A stretch of DNA of 64,000 nucleotides from NCBI GenBank assembly GCA_964567755.1, contig CAZMNW010000035.1, positions 1 to 64,000 on the forward strand, written 5' to 3'. The position numbers were made by a program, and so were the translations under genes. Position 1 is the stretch's first letter, and every line of letters starts with the position of its first letter. This DNA is from DASRJW01 sp964567755 (GTDB lineage: Bacteria; Krumholzibacteriota; Krumholzibacteriia; G020349025). Below, in pieces: positions 43,497-52,115 of this stretch. The notes beneath the pieces were generated by a model. It was not told where the DNA came from, did not search any database, and saw only the letters and a list, made by a program, of their open reading frames with translations.

Positions 43497-43525
43497 GATG
43501 GGGCGCCCTTTTGGGGCGCCCCATC
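43497..43525. repeat. Perfect 12-bp inverted repeat (hairpin)
   Basis: GATGGGGCGCCC (43497-43508), loop TTTTG, and the exact complement (43514-43525). It is a very stable hairpin on either strand. There is no T-run after it, so it is a terminator only in the broad sense; it could end transcription arriving from the AT-rich pocket or protect mRNA. Confidence 0.5.
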
Positions 43526-43800
43526 ACGAGGTGTCGCCGCCTCTGCTGTCCGGTTCCGGTAGCCCCGCATAGCCGAGCGAGGCAACGCTCCGAATTCCGG
43601 CCGGACCGACGACACCAACCCGCACGCGAGCCAGGAGCAGGACTTTGAGAACGAGCGGGTGTGGTATCGATCGCGGTCGTCTCGCGGCGGGTCCAAAAGT
43701 GTGCCCTCCGGAGGATGGCGAGCCACCCCCCGGAGAACTCTCCGCCGTTGCTCGTTGCAACGAAGGCGCTTAATGCAATGGGAATGCCAGACAGAGCCAA

Positions 43801-43935
43801 GACGTAAAAAGGCTCATCAATTAATATAATCAATTGATTTATAAACAATTATATCGTGAGCGCAAAAACGTGCTCACCAGCCGATTCGAGAGTGAATCGA
43901 TCCTGGAAGTAAAAAAATATTACACTGCGTAAAAA
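43801..43935. promoter_or_regulatory. AT-rich pocket with a TATAAT box and dyads
   Basis: A strikingly AT-rich stretch in a GC-rich genome. On the reverse strand a perfect TATAAT (43848-43853) is followed upstream by GTGAGC (43856-43861) and GCTCAC (43872-43877), a dyad over the spacer and -35 region, and a second small dyad GATTC-GAATC lies near 43882. The -35 is poor. Transcription would run towards the arg operon through non-coding DNA. The product, if any, is unknown. Confidence 0.35.
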
Positions 43936-43944
43936 ATCGAGTCG

Positions 43945-44307
43945 TCAAGAACCGACATCGCTACCGTTCTTCTTGTCGGTCTCTCCGCCTTCGAGGCTGA
44001 ATAGCTTCTCCGGGTCACCGACGGTCAGGCGGATTTCGCGTAGACTTCCCTGTTCCACCCATGTAATGCGTACGGTTCCAGAGCTTCCCCCTCCCGTCCG
44101 GCGTGCCCGGCCTGTCACTACGGCCGGTGTCACCAGGGTGAACTGAACTTCCGCTGTGATCCCACTTGCCGAGATCAAAAAGGTCTGTCCGGACTCCGTG
44201 ATCACCACGGTCTCACTCTGGATCTGGATGGGTGCGTATTGGGTGGCGAGGGCAACGCCAAGCCCTAGACTCGTGGCGAGGAAGACGATCATCGGACGCC
44301 TGCTCAT
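43945..44307 (-). CDS. Small secreted protein of unknown function
   Basis: A 120-residue protein with a signal peptide (about 1-22, MIVFLATSLGLGVALA). The mature part is beta-prone (SETVVITESGQTFLIS, ITAEVQFTLVTPAVVTG) with a Gly/Ser turn (RRTGGGSSG) and a charged C-terminus; no family is recognised. The ribosome-binding site AAGGAGG is strong and the promoter is good, so it is very likely expressed. It sits just downstream of the large sigma-54 activator gene on the same strand but has its own promoter. Confidence 0.7.
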   Translation of the reverse strand: MSRRPMIVFLATSLGLGVALATQYAPIQIQSETVVITESGQTFLISASGITAEVQFTLVTPAVVTGRARRTGGGSSGTVRITWVEQGSLREIRLTVGDPEKLFSLEGGETDKKNGSDVGS

Positions 44308-44345
44308 CGAGGGATCCTCCTTAAGAGGATGTGCGTGCGGGGCGT

Positions 44346-44374
44346 ATTATACTCGCGCGCCGGTCCATTTTCCA
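44346..44374 (-). promoter_or_regulatory. Promoter of the small secreted-protein gene
   Basis: TGGAAA (44369-44374), a 17-nt spacer and perfect TATAAT (44346-44351) on the reverse strand, about 40 nt upstream of the start codon. Confidence 0.55.
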
Positions 44375-44408
44375 CCCCCAAACGCACCCGAGCCACGGCG
44401 AGGGACCG

Positions 44409-47400
44409 TCACTGGCGGAGCTTCGTGTACAGCGTGGGGCGGCTCAAGCCGAGGAGACGTGCGGCTTGCGCCACCGCTCCAATCCGGTCCACCAGTTGCC
44501 GGGCGATCTCGCGTTCGAGGCGATCGAGGAGCGGTGTGCTCGCCGAGTACGACGCATGATCGAGAACCCAGCGCGCCACCTGCTCCAGATCCAGCGTGCC
44601 GGCAATCTCGACCGCGTCGACCCCCTTCAGGATCTCCGCCGGGAGATCCTCCGGGGCCAGCACCTCACGGTCGGACAACACCAGGCTGCGCTTCATGAAG
44701 TTCTCCAGCTCGCGGACATTTCCCAGCCACGGATACTGCAGCAGCACTCGCAAGGCTTCGCCAGAAAGACGCTTCGAGCGCGTGTTCAGATTGCGCGCAT
44801 TCTGATCGAGAAAATACTGCGCCAATTCCGGGATGTCCTCGCGACGATCCCGCAGCGGCGCCAACGTGATCGCGAGCACATTGAGTCGGTGATAGAGATC
44901 GCGCCGAAAGCGACCGGTGCGCACCGCCGCTTCCAGATCCTGGTTCGTCGCCGCGATGATGCGCACGTCGACCTGAATGCGCTCGGTGCCGCCAATGCGC
45001 ATGAACGCCTTCTCCTCCAGCACGCGAAGGAAGCGAGTCTGCATCTCCCATGGCATGTCGCCGATCTCGTCGAGCAAGAGCGTGCCTCGATGCGCAGTTT
45101 CGAAGTACCCGCGCTTGGTTTCGTGGGCGTCGGTGAAAGCGCCGCGTTCGTGGCCGAACAACTCGCGTTCCCACAGCCCGGTTGGGACTGCGGTGCAATT
45201 CATCGTGACCAGAGGTTGCGACCTGCGCTCACCGGTGAAATGAATGGCCTTGGCGACCACCTCTTTGCCGGTGCCATTCTCGCCCAGGAGGAGCACCGTC
45301 TCGTGCAGATCGCGCACCTGGCGGATGAACTCGACGAGCGCCTGCCGCTTGCTGCTCTTGCCAATGATGTGATCGAGACTCGTCTCCTCGCGTCGCGCTG
45401 GGGCCTCGGCGCGTTTGGCGTCTTGAACGGATGACTGGGCGCCGCGCTCGAGAACCAACGCCACCAGGTGCACCATGCTGCGCAGTACGTGCAACACGCC
45501 CATCTCGGGGAGACGCGCCCCCTCGGGCCACTCCAGCAGGACCGAGCCCAGGCGGCGCTCGAACGCCTCCACCGGGACGATGTAGAATGGCGCGCCAGAC
45601 TCTTCGTCGCGCAGGTCGTCGGAACCGAGCGGCAGCACCGTTTGCTGGGCGCGCGCGAGCAAGCGCGGCCGCGCGCGCAGCCATTCGGCGACGCTCCGCC
45701 CCTGCTCCTGGAGATTGCGCGCCAATACCGAGGCACGGTGCGGCTCGCCATCTGGGCGCACGAGAACGGCGCAATTCGACCCGGCACAGTTCTTCATCTC
45801 GGCCAGAATTTGCTCGAGCGCTTGCACCTCACCGCCGATGCTGGCTGCCGAGGCACAGGCCCGGAGCAGCATGTCGACAGCGCGCGCGGCATCCGCGACG
45901 CCAGCCGTGGCGCGCTCGCCCTCTCCGACTTCGGCCTCCAGATCGACCAGCACCTTCGGCACCACGGCACCATCGCGCTCGTACAATTGCCGCGCCCGCA
46001 CCACCAGCTCTCGCGCTCGGCCCGCAACCCCACCCTGGTGGTAGAGCTGCGCCGCGAGCAAAAACACCGCTGCTGCCGCCTGCGCATCGCCGAGACGCGC
46101 CAGATTGTTGCCGGCGTGCTCGTAGGATAACGCCGCACCGCGGATGTCTCCTTGCGCCGCACGCAGCTCGCCGTGTGTGCGATACCAGTTCGCCTCCTCC
46201 AGGGGCGAGCCGGCTTGAGCCATGTACTGTTCCGACTCCTGGAGCAGAACCTCGGCGAGCGGCAAATTGCCGTCGCGCAGCTCCAGACTCGCTTGCTTGC
46301 GCAGATCCATGAACAGCTCGGCGACGTCGCTCACCTCGCGCGCCATCTGCACGGCGTCCGCGAGCGCCGCACGTGCCTCGACGCGGCGGCCCTGGGCCAG
46401 GTACACCGCGCCCAGCAGCCCCTTGGCGGACGCGCACGTGGACCGCGAGTCGAGCTCGATGCTGGCTGTACAAGAGCGCAACGCCAGCTCCTCGGAGCGT
46501 GCGAGGTCCTGCATCTCGAAATACACCCACGCGAGATTGAGCAGACCGCGCGCCACACCGGCGAGATCGCCGAGCTCTTGGCGGATCTCCATGCTCTTGC
46601 GGTGGTACTCCAGGGCTTCGGGAAAACGCCGGCGTGTGCGCTCGAGAAGCCCGAGGTTGTTGTGGGCCCGCGCCACCGCCAGCAGATCGCCGCTCTTCTC
46701 GCGCAGTGCCAGGCTGCTGCTCAAATAATGCTCGGCCTCTTCGTAGCGACTGGTGCGCCAGCGCACGAGCCCTAGAATGTTGTGGACCTTCGCCACCTCC
46801 TGCGGATGACGGCGGGCGTCGAGGAGCTTGAGCGCCGGCTGGCAACGCTCTTCCGCGGCGCTGAAACGTCCGAGGCGAAACTCGGAATAACCCAATTCGG
46901 TGAACAACCGGCCGCGCTCGACGGCGGGGATCCGCTCGCCGAAGCGATCGAGATAGCGTTGCAGCAGCTCCAGGGAATGCTCGAAGTCCCCATGACGTTC
47001 GAGCAGCTCCGCATGCGCCAGGAGCATCTCGCTCGTGCCGTGCAGATCGAGCAGCGCCGCATCGGCTTCGGGCAAAGTGAAGAGCTTCTCGGCGGCGCGT
47101 TCGTAGTAACTGCGCCCTTCGCTCACATGGTTGCGTTCCACTTCCCAGCGGCCGAGACTGTGCAAGACTTCGAGAAGTTGCGGCACTTTCAAGTGGTGCG
47201 CCAGGTTCGAATTCACGATCTTGCGCTGCAGCTGGCGCATGAGCAGGTCGAGCCCGCGCCGTTCTACGCCTTGCAACAACGGACCGCACTCGGCCGCGGC
47301 GCCATCCCAACGACCACCGGCGAAAAGATGCTCGAAGCGCATGAGGCGTTGGGGCAATGTGTGCGCGCCGATGTCGGCGAGCAAGTGCGACAGTAGAAGA

Positions 47401-48935
47401 TGCAGTTCCTCGCGACGATGCGCGGTCAACCCGCCTCTTCTTAGCTCGCGTGCATCGGGCCGCCGGCTGCGCAAGACGACATGCGGCTCGGTTCCCCACC
47501 AGCCGCCGGCTTCGAGGACACGCCGCACATGCCCGAGGCGCTCCATTTCAGCCAATGCTTGCGGCAGCTCGTGCTCCTGCTGCGGCAACGCCAGGCGCAG
47601 CATCTCCCCGGGTGCATCCCCAGCAAAGACGCTGAGAAGGTCGAGAAGATGACGAGCCGCGGCGGACACTGGCTGCGCCGGCGGCTCCCCCGCCTCGCGA
47701 TCGATGACGCAGTGGACGAACGAGCCCTCCGCGCCGCTGCGCTGGCGTAACCACTCACTCACGCTCGTGGCCTCACCGTCCGCGAGGGTGAGCGAGGAGC
47801 GCCGCGCACCGACGATCCACACGGCTGGACGCAGCTTCTCTTGGCCGAGCAAAGTCTCGAGCGGCAGGAGCGCCACTTCCGTCGGACTGAACTCCGGGAC
47901 CAGGATCACGGATGCGCCACGCCCAGACAAATCACGCATTTCCCATGAAGTGAAGGCATCGACCCGGACGACGAACGGTCGCTCGGTGAGGAACGCCAAG
48001 CACTCGCGCAAGACGAGAAATAGATCTGCGAGGGCGGAACCTTGGCCCGCCCCTTCCACGCACAGAACCGTGCTCGTGCCGTCGGACATCTGGAGCAGCG
48101 CCGTATCCAGCGCCTTCAGCACCGGCCCCCAGCGATCCGCCTCCGGCAGTGCGACCGTGTCGAGATCCAGGAGCCGGTCGACGCTGCGCCGAGCGGGTAC
48201 ATCGCTCTCGACCTCGCTCCCAGCCGGCGCGCCGGTGTTGGCGAGTCCAGCCAGCGCCTCGGCGAGGGGGAGCCGCGCCCATGGCTCCAAAGCCAACATG
48301 CGCGGCACGCAACGCCACCAATCCGGTCGCGGGCCGGTCAAACGTTCGGCAGAGGCTTGGAGCACACCGGCGACGATGAATCCATCCGTCGTGTCGTGCA
48401 GATGTCCAGCGTGCCGCAGCTCCGGCGGCTGAAAGGGCGACCGCGGTCCTGCGCGCGCCAACAGCTCGAGCGGCAGGATGTACGCGGCGGGCAGGATCCG
48501 CAGCGCATCGTGATGCAAGCACAGCGATTCCGGACGCAAGTTGAGGATGTGATCTCCGGTTGCGTTGGCATTCGAGACATCGACGAGCAGACGCTGCAAC
48601 TCATCACGTGATGGAAACTGCGTCAGCGATCGGCCTTGGAGGGAATCCTCGTCATCGAGCTCGAACACGTAGTACGGACCCGATTCGAGCGCGCCGACGG
48701 CGGTCACCGGGACGATGCTTTGGAGCTTGGCAAAACGCGCCGCGCGTTCCCTTAGAATGGGCTGCCAGTCATGCGACCAGCGCTTCTGCAGGCGCTCGAA
48801 ACCGTCCAGCGCCACGGTCTCCAGAACCGCCATCCGGCCGCTGATCAGGTCGCTCACCAAGAAACGCTGGCGGCCCCCGGTGCGGGGCAGTGAGTCGAGG
48901 ACACGATATTTCGAATCGACGATCCGGTCGGGCAC
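44409..48935 (-). CDS. Giant sigma-54 activator: pseudokinase, degenerate NTPase, TPR, GAF, AAA+, Fis HTH
   Basis: A 1508-residue regulator. The N-terminus (KYRVLDSLPRTGGRQRFLVSD) is kinase-like, but the HRDLKPxN and DFG positions read ILNLRPES and LPAA, so it should be a pseudokinase. Around 290-560 is a STAND-like region whose P-loop (GAGQGSALAD) lacks the Lys. TPR repeats run about 600-1010, and a GAF-like domain about 1050-1190. The AAA+ domain has Walker A GENGTGKE (1218-1225), LLLDEIGDM and the sigma-54 contact loop as GAFTDA (1265-1270) instead of GAFTGA. A Fis-type helix-turn-helix (AARLLGLSRPTLYTKLRQ) ends the protein. Start GTG 48935 after GGAGG. Divergent from a histidine kinase gene. 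Confidence 0.85.
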   Translation of the reverse strand: MPDRIVDSKYRVLDSLPRTGGRQRFLVSDLISGRMAVLETVALDGFERLQKRWSHDWQPILRERAARFAKLQSIVPVTAVGALESGPYYVFELDDEDSLQGRSLTQFPSRDELQRLLVDVSNANATGDHILNLRPESLCLHHDALRILPAAYILPLELLARAGPRSPFQPPELRHAGHLHDTTDGFIVAGVLQASAERLTGPRPDWWRCVPRMLALEPWARLPLAEALAGLANTGAPAGSEVESDVPARRSVDRLLDLDTVALPEADRWGPVLKALDTALLQMSDGTSTVLCVEGAGQGSALADLFLVLRECLAFLTERPFVVRVDAFTSWEMRDLSGRGASVILVPEFSPTEVALLPLETLLGQEKLRPAVWIVGARRSSLTLADGEATSVSEWLRQRSGAEGSFVHCVIDREAGEPPAQPVSAAARHLLDLLSVFAGDAPGEMLRLALPQQEHELPQALAEMERLGHVRRVLEAGGWWGTEPHVVLRSRRPDARELRRGGLTAHRREELHLLLSHLLADIGAHTLPQRLMRFEHLFAGGRWDGAAAECGPLLQGVERRGLDLLMRQLQRKIVNSNLAHHLKVPQLLEVLHSLGRWEVERNHVSEGRSYYERAAEKLFTLPEADAALLDLHGTSEMLLAHAELLERHGDFEHSLELLQRYLDRFGERIPAVERGRLFTELGYSEFRLGRFSAAEERCQPALKLLDARRHPQEVAKVHNILGLVRWRTSRYEEAEHYLSSSLALREKSGDLLAVARAHNNLGLLERTRRRFPEALEYHRKSMEIRQELGDLAGVARGLLNLAWVYFEMQDLARSEELALRSCTASIELDSRSTCASAKGLLGAVYLAQGRRVEARAALADAVQMAREVSDVAELFMDLRKQASLELRDGNLPLAEVLLQESEQYMAQAGSPLEEANWYRTHGELRAAQGDIRGAALSYEHAGNNLARLGDAQAAAAVFLLAAQLYHQGGVAGRARELVVRARQLYERDGAVVPKVLVDLEAEVGEGERATAGVADAARAVDMLLRACASAASIGGEVQALEQILAEMKNCAGSNCAVLVRPDGEPHRASVLARNLQEQGRSVAEWLRARPRLLARAQQTVLPLGSDDLRDEESGAPFYIVPVEAFERRLGSVLLEWPEGARLPEMGVLHVLRSMVHLVALVLERGAQSSVQDAKRAEAPARREETSLDHIIGKSSKRQALVEFIRQVRDLHETVLLLGENGTGKEVVAKAIHFTGERRSQPLVTMNCTAVPTGLWERELFGHERGAFTDAHETKRGYFETAHRGTLLLDEIGDMPWEMQTRFLRVLEEKAFMRIGGTERIQVDVRIIAATNQDLEAAVRTGRFRRDLYHRLNVLAITLAPLRDRREDIPELAQYFLDQNARNLNTRSKRLSGEALRVLLQYPWLGNVRELENFMKRSLVLSDREVLAPEDLPAEILKGVDAVEIAGTLDLEQVARWVLDHASYSASTPLLDRLEREIARQLVDRIGAVAQAARLLGLSRPTLYTKLRQ

Positions 48936-49004
48936 GGGTCCTCCGCGATCGATGCGTAAAAAATTTTAACTATTATGCCCGATCGAGTGTAAAGAGGCGA
49001 GACC

Positions 49005-50345
49005 ATGGACCCGAACCGCCGTCGTCCCCTAGACTACGCAGCACCAATGGCTGGTCCTGGACGAACTCTCGCAGGCGCCATCTTCATGGCTGCCGCCGTG
49101 ACGATCCTGAACGTCGCGCTGTGGGTGCAGTACAGAAGCACGCGGTCCGCGCTCGAGGCAGAGCTGGGTCGCCGATTGGAAGACGTGGCGGTGGCTCTCG
49201 CCGCCGTCTTGGACCCTGGACAGATCGTGGCGGCCTGGGCCGAGACGGTGAGTTCCGCCACGGGGGTCGAAGCGACGCTCCTTCTCGCGCGTTTGCGCGA
49301 GATCCAAGAGGCCGCAGCCCTCGCCACCATCACCCTGTACGACCAGGATGGCCGCGCCTTTCTCGAGACGACAACCGGCATCGCCTCGGCGATGGTGAGC
49401 GACCCTCTGTATCAGGCGGAGGTGCTGGCAGCACTGCGCGGCAGCAGCGTGCACACCACGCTGTATCGATCCGGCCGCGAGTATTTGATGTCCGGGTACG
49501 CGCCAGTGCCCGGGGCCCAGTACGCGGTGGGAGTCGAAGCCGACGCGAAGTTCTTCACCAACTTGCAACGGCTGCGCCATTCGCTGCTCGTCGTCGGCGC
49601 GCTCAGCGTCGCGTCGTTGGTGGCGCTCGGCCTCTTCCACGCCCGCGTGCAGAACCGCCTCGCCCGCGCCGAAGCCTCCGTGCAGCAAGCGGAAACGTTG
49701 GCTGCGATGGGCCGCATGACCGCGGGAATTGCGCACGAGATCCGTAACCCGCTCGGCATCATTCGCGCCACCGCGACACGTCTGAAAAAGGTCTATGCCG
49801 ACCCGTCGGCCCCGGACGAGAAGTTCGACTACATCGCCGAAGAAGTGGACCGATTGAGCGCGGTTCTGGACGGCTACCTTGGTTTCGCCCGCGACGCACC
49901 CTCGCGCCTCGAGCCACTCGACCTCGTGCCCTTGGTGCGACACACGCTCCAATTGATGCAACCCGAACTCGAAGCCGCAAAGGTCACCGTCGAGATGGAA
50001 CTTCCAGAAACCTGCATGCTGCGCGGCGACGTGCAACGCCTGCGTCAGGTGCTGATCAATCTGGCGCTCAATGCCATGCAAGCCATGCCGGAGGGCGGGA
50101 CCTTGCGACTCTGTCTCGCACAGGATGCGACGCGAGTGCTGCTCCGCGTTGCTGACACCGGACCAGGCATTCCCGCAGCGCTTGCGGCCCGGGTTTTCGA
50201 GCCGTTCTTCACCACCAAGGCGCAGGGCAGCGGCATCGGGCTCACCATCGTGCGGCGGATCGTCGAAGAACATGCGGGCACCGTCAGCCTGGACACCGCG
50301 CCCGCGGGCGGCGCACGCATCGAGCTCAGTCTGCCGCGCGCGTGA
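49005..50345 (+). CDS. NtrB-type membrane sensor histidine kinase
   Basis: A 446-residue two-component sensor. Hydrophobic segments at about 22-42 and 193-215 flank a periplasmic sensor of about 150 residues; a HAMP-like stretch leads to the H-box AGIAHEIRNPLGII (His244). The ATPase domain has N-box LINLALNAMQAM, VADTGPGIP and GSGIGLTIVRRIVEEH. It lies 154 nt upstream of an NtrC-like regulator on the same strand, so the pair probably forms one system. What is sensed is unknown. Confidence 0.92.
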   Translation: MDPNRRRPLDYAAPMAGPGRTLAGAIFMAAAVTILNVALWVQYRSTRSALEAELGRRLEDVAVALAAVLDPGQIVAAWAETVSSATGVEATLLLARLREIQEAAALATITLYDQDGRAFLETTTGIASAMVSDPLYQAEVLAALRGSSVHTTLYRSGREYLMSGYAPVPGAQYAVGVEADAKFFTNLQRLRHSLLVVGALSVASLVALGLFHARVQNRLARAEASVQQAETLAAMGRMTAGIAHEIRNPLGIIRATATRLKKVYADPSAPDEKFDYIAEEVDRLSAVLDGYLGFARDAPSRLEPLDLVPLVRHTLQLMQPELEAAKVTVEMELPETCMLRGDVQRLRQVLINLALNAMQAMPEGGTLRLCLAQDATRVLLRVADTGPGIPAALAARVFEPFFTTKAQGSGIGLTIVRRIVEEHAGTVSLDTAPAGGARIELSLPRA

Positions 50346-50499
50346 ACCCGAAGGGTGCGCTGCGACTCGATCCCGCCGTGGCTCGCGCGCACGCTCCCGC
50401 CGGCGCGCTTGGATGGCATCCGACCCTGCCCTTGCTCTAGTGTCGCGCCGGGCGCGGTGACAGGACGTCCCGAGCCCAAGACGACGACGGGAGCACGCG

Positions 50500-51867
50500 A
50501 TGGCGGATATCTTGATCGTGGACGACGAGAAGCGCATGGGCCAGCTCCTGCGCGAGGAGCTGGAGGATGCAGGCTTCCATGTCGACGTCGAGACCACCGG
50601 GGCCACGGCGCTTGAACGCCTGCAAACAGTGGACTACAGCTTGGTGATCACGGATTTGCGCATGACCCCTCCGGATGGCTTGGAGATCCTGCGCGCCGTC
50701 AAGACACGCTCTCCCCACACCGACGTCGTGCTCATGACCGCCTACTCGTCGGTTCAGAGTGCGCGCGAAGCCTTCAAGCTCGGCGCCGCCGACTACGTCA
50801 TCAAGCCATTCGACCTCGACGAGATGCGTCACATCGTCCACAACCTGCTCGAGGCCCAGCGTCTGGCGCGCGAGAACACTCTGCTGGTGCAAGAAAACTC
50901 GGCTTTGCGCGACCGCCTCGCCGGCCAGTCAGGCGTGACCATCCTCGGTCAAAGCCCGGCAGTGCTCGAGCTGCGGCGCTTGATCTCCTTGGTGGCGCCG
51001 AGCGACGCCACCGTCCTCGTGCAAGGACCGAGTGGTTCCGGCAAGGAGCTGGTGGCGCGCGAAGTCCATGCGCGCAGCACGCGCGCCAGCAAGCCCTTTA
51101 TTGCCATCAATTGCGCCGCCATCCCGGCGTCGCTGCTCGAAAGCGAGCTCTTCGGCCACGAAAAGGGTGCCTTCACCGGTGCGGACGCCCGCAAGTTGGG
51201 TCGCTTCGAGCTCGCCCAGGGCGGCACCTTGTTCCTCGACGAGATCAGCGAGCTGGTCCCGGACGTGCAAGCGAAACTGTTGCGCGCGCTCGAACAGCGC
51301 CAGATCACGCGTGTCGGTGGCACGCAATCCATCGCCGTCGATCTCCGCATCGTCGCCGCCACCAATCGTGACCTCGATGCCGCCATTCGCAGCGGCAGCT
51401 TCCGCGAAGATCTCTTCTATCGGCTGAATGTTTTCCCCGTGCAAGTTCCTCCGCTCGCGGCGCGGCGCGAGGACGTGCCGTTGCTCGCCGAGTTTTTCCT
51501 GCGCGAGATGCGGTACCCGCACCTGCACATTGCGCCCGCGGCGCTGGACGCACTCCGCCAGCACGAGTGGCCGGGGAACGTGCGCGAGCTGCGCAACGTC
51601 GTCGAACGCGCCACGATCCTGGCGCAAGGACAGCCGCTCGCGGCCGTGCATTTCCTGTTGCCGCCGGGCGCCGTTTCGCGCACGCCGATCTTGCATGCCG
51701 GCATGGATCTCCCCGACGGCGGAATCGACCTCGATCAGCTCGAAGGCCACCTGATCCGCCGCGCGCTCGAGAAGACACAGAACAACAAGGCAGCGGCCGC
51801 GCGGCTGCTCGGCATGACGCGTCGCACGCTGTACAGCCGCATGGAAAAACACGGCATTGCGCTCTGA
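50500..51867 (+). CDS. NtrC-family sigma-54 response regulator
   Basis: A 455-residue activator. The receiver has Asp8-Asp9, phospho-acceptor Asp52 (VITDLRM) and the KPFD lysine. The AAA+ domain has GPSGSGKELVA, an intact GAFTGA (223-228), GTLFLDEISEL and the EWPGNVRELRN block. The C-terminal Fis-type helix-turn-helix is KAAAARLLGMTRRTLYSRM. GGGAG precedes the ATG. With the kinase upstream it should activate sigma-54 promoters, and the one at 52013-52029 is the obvious target. Confidence 0.95.
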   Translation: MADILIVDDEKRMGQLLREELEDAGFHVDVETTGATALERLQTVDYSLVITDLRMTPPDGLEILRAVKTRSPHTDVVLMTAYSSVQSAREAFKLGAADYVIKPFDLDEMRHIVHNLLEAQRLARENTLLVQENSALRDRLAGQSGVTILGQSPAVLELRRLISLVAPSDATVLVQGPSGSGKELVAREVHARSTRASKPFIAINCAAIPASLLESELFGHEKGAFTGADARKLGRFELAQGGTLFLDEISELVPDVQAKLLRALEQRQITRVGGTQSIAVDLRIVAATNRDLDAAIRSGSFREDLFYRLNVFPVQVPPLAARREDVPLLAEFFLREMRYPHLHIAPAALDALRQHEWPGNVRELRNVVERATILAQGQPLAAVHFLLPPGAVSRTPILHAGMDLPDGGIDLDQLEGHLIRRALEKTQNNKAAAARLLGMTRRTLYSRMEKHGIAL

Positions 51868-51902
51868 GTAACCCGAAGGGGCCGGCGTCCCGAGGCGGCC
51901 AC

Positions 51903-51917
51903 CCTGTACGGGACAGG
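51903..51917. promoter_or_regulatory. Dyad CCTGT-N5-ACAGG, possible enhancer site
   Basis: A perfect 5-bp inverted repeat with a 5-nt centre about 110 nt upstream of the sigma-54 promoter, the distance and symmetry expected of an upstream activator site for an NtrC-type protein. Single copy; speculative. Confidence 0.3.
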
Positions 51918-52012
51918 ACAGAAGAGAACGCTCCCGCCCCGTGCTGCGGCCTGCACGAAGCGCGCAACTGTTTTGTTTTTTTGTAGTTCCGTTGGAGCTC
52001 GCGGCCTTCGGC

Positions 52013-52029
52013 GCCTGGACCGGCCTTTG
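52013..52029 (+). promoter_or_regulatory. Sigma-54 (-24/-12) promoter
   Basis: CTGGACCGGCCTTTGCA: the -24 GG (52015-52016) and -12 GC (52027-52028) are separated by exactly 10 nt and most other positions fit YTGGCACGRNNNTTGCW. It lies 86 nt upstream of the helical periplasmic-protein gene and directly downstream of the NtrC-like regulator gene. Confidence 0.6.
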
Positions 52030-52115
52030 CAAGAACCGCCTCGGCCGCGGCGGGCACGCGTTCGACTGGTGTGCGGAACCCGTGTCCGGGTCCAGGGACG
52101 ACCAGGAGAGGCACC

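Larger units (their letters stand above)
43345..43944. other. 600-nt region without a supported gene
   Basis: Between argC and the small secreted-protein gene. Besides the elements listed separately (G-rich repeat, perfect hairpin, AT-rich pocket) it contains a 10-nt palindrome CCTCCGGAGG and the dyad CGGAGA-AC-TCTCCG near 43700-43745. Open frames here (for example 43441-43848, reverse) have no ribosome-binding site, no family resemblance and atypical Arg/Pro-rich composition, and I do not call them genes. It may be a site of past insertion or deletion. Confidence 0.4.

Noticed and set aside
43441..43848. Reverse-strand frame of 135 codons in the arg upstream region
   Set aside because: There is no ribosome-binding site, its start lies within the TATAAT box, and the Arg/Pro-rich composition is atypical; it is treated as non-coding.
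50408..50432. Possible sigma-54 promoter (TGGCATCCGACCCTGC) before the response regulator
   Set aside because: The GG and GC are 11 nt apart instead of 10, which destroys -24/-12 spacing.
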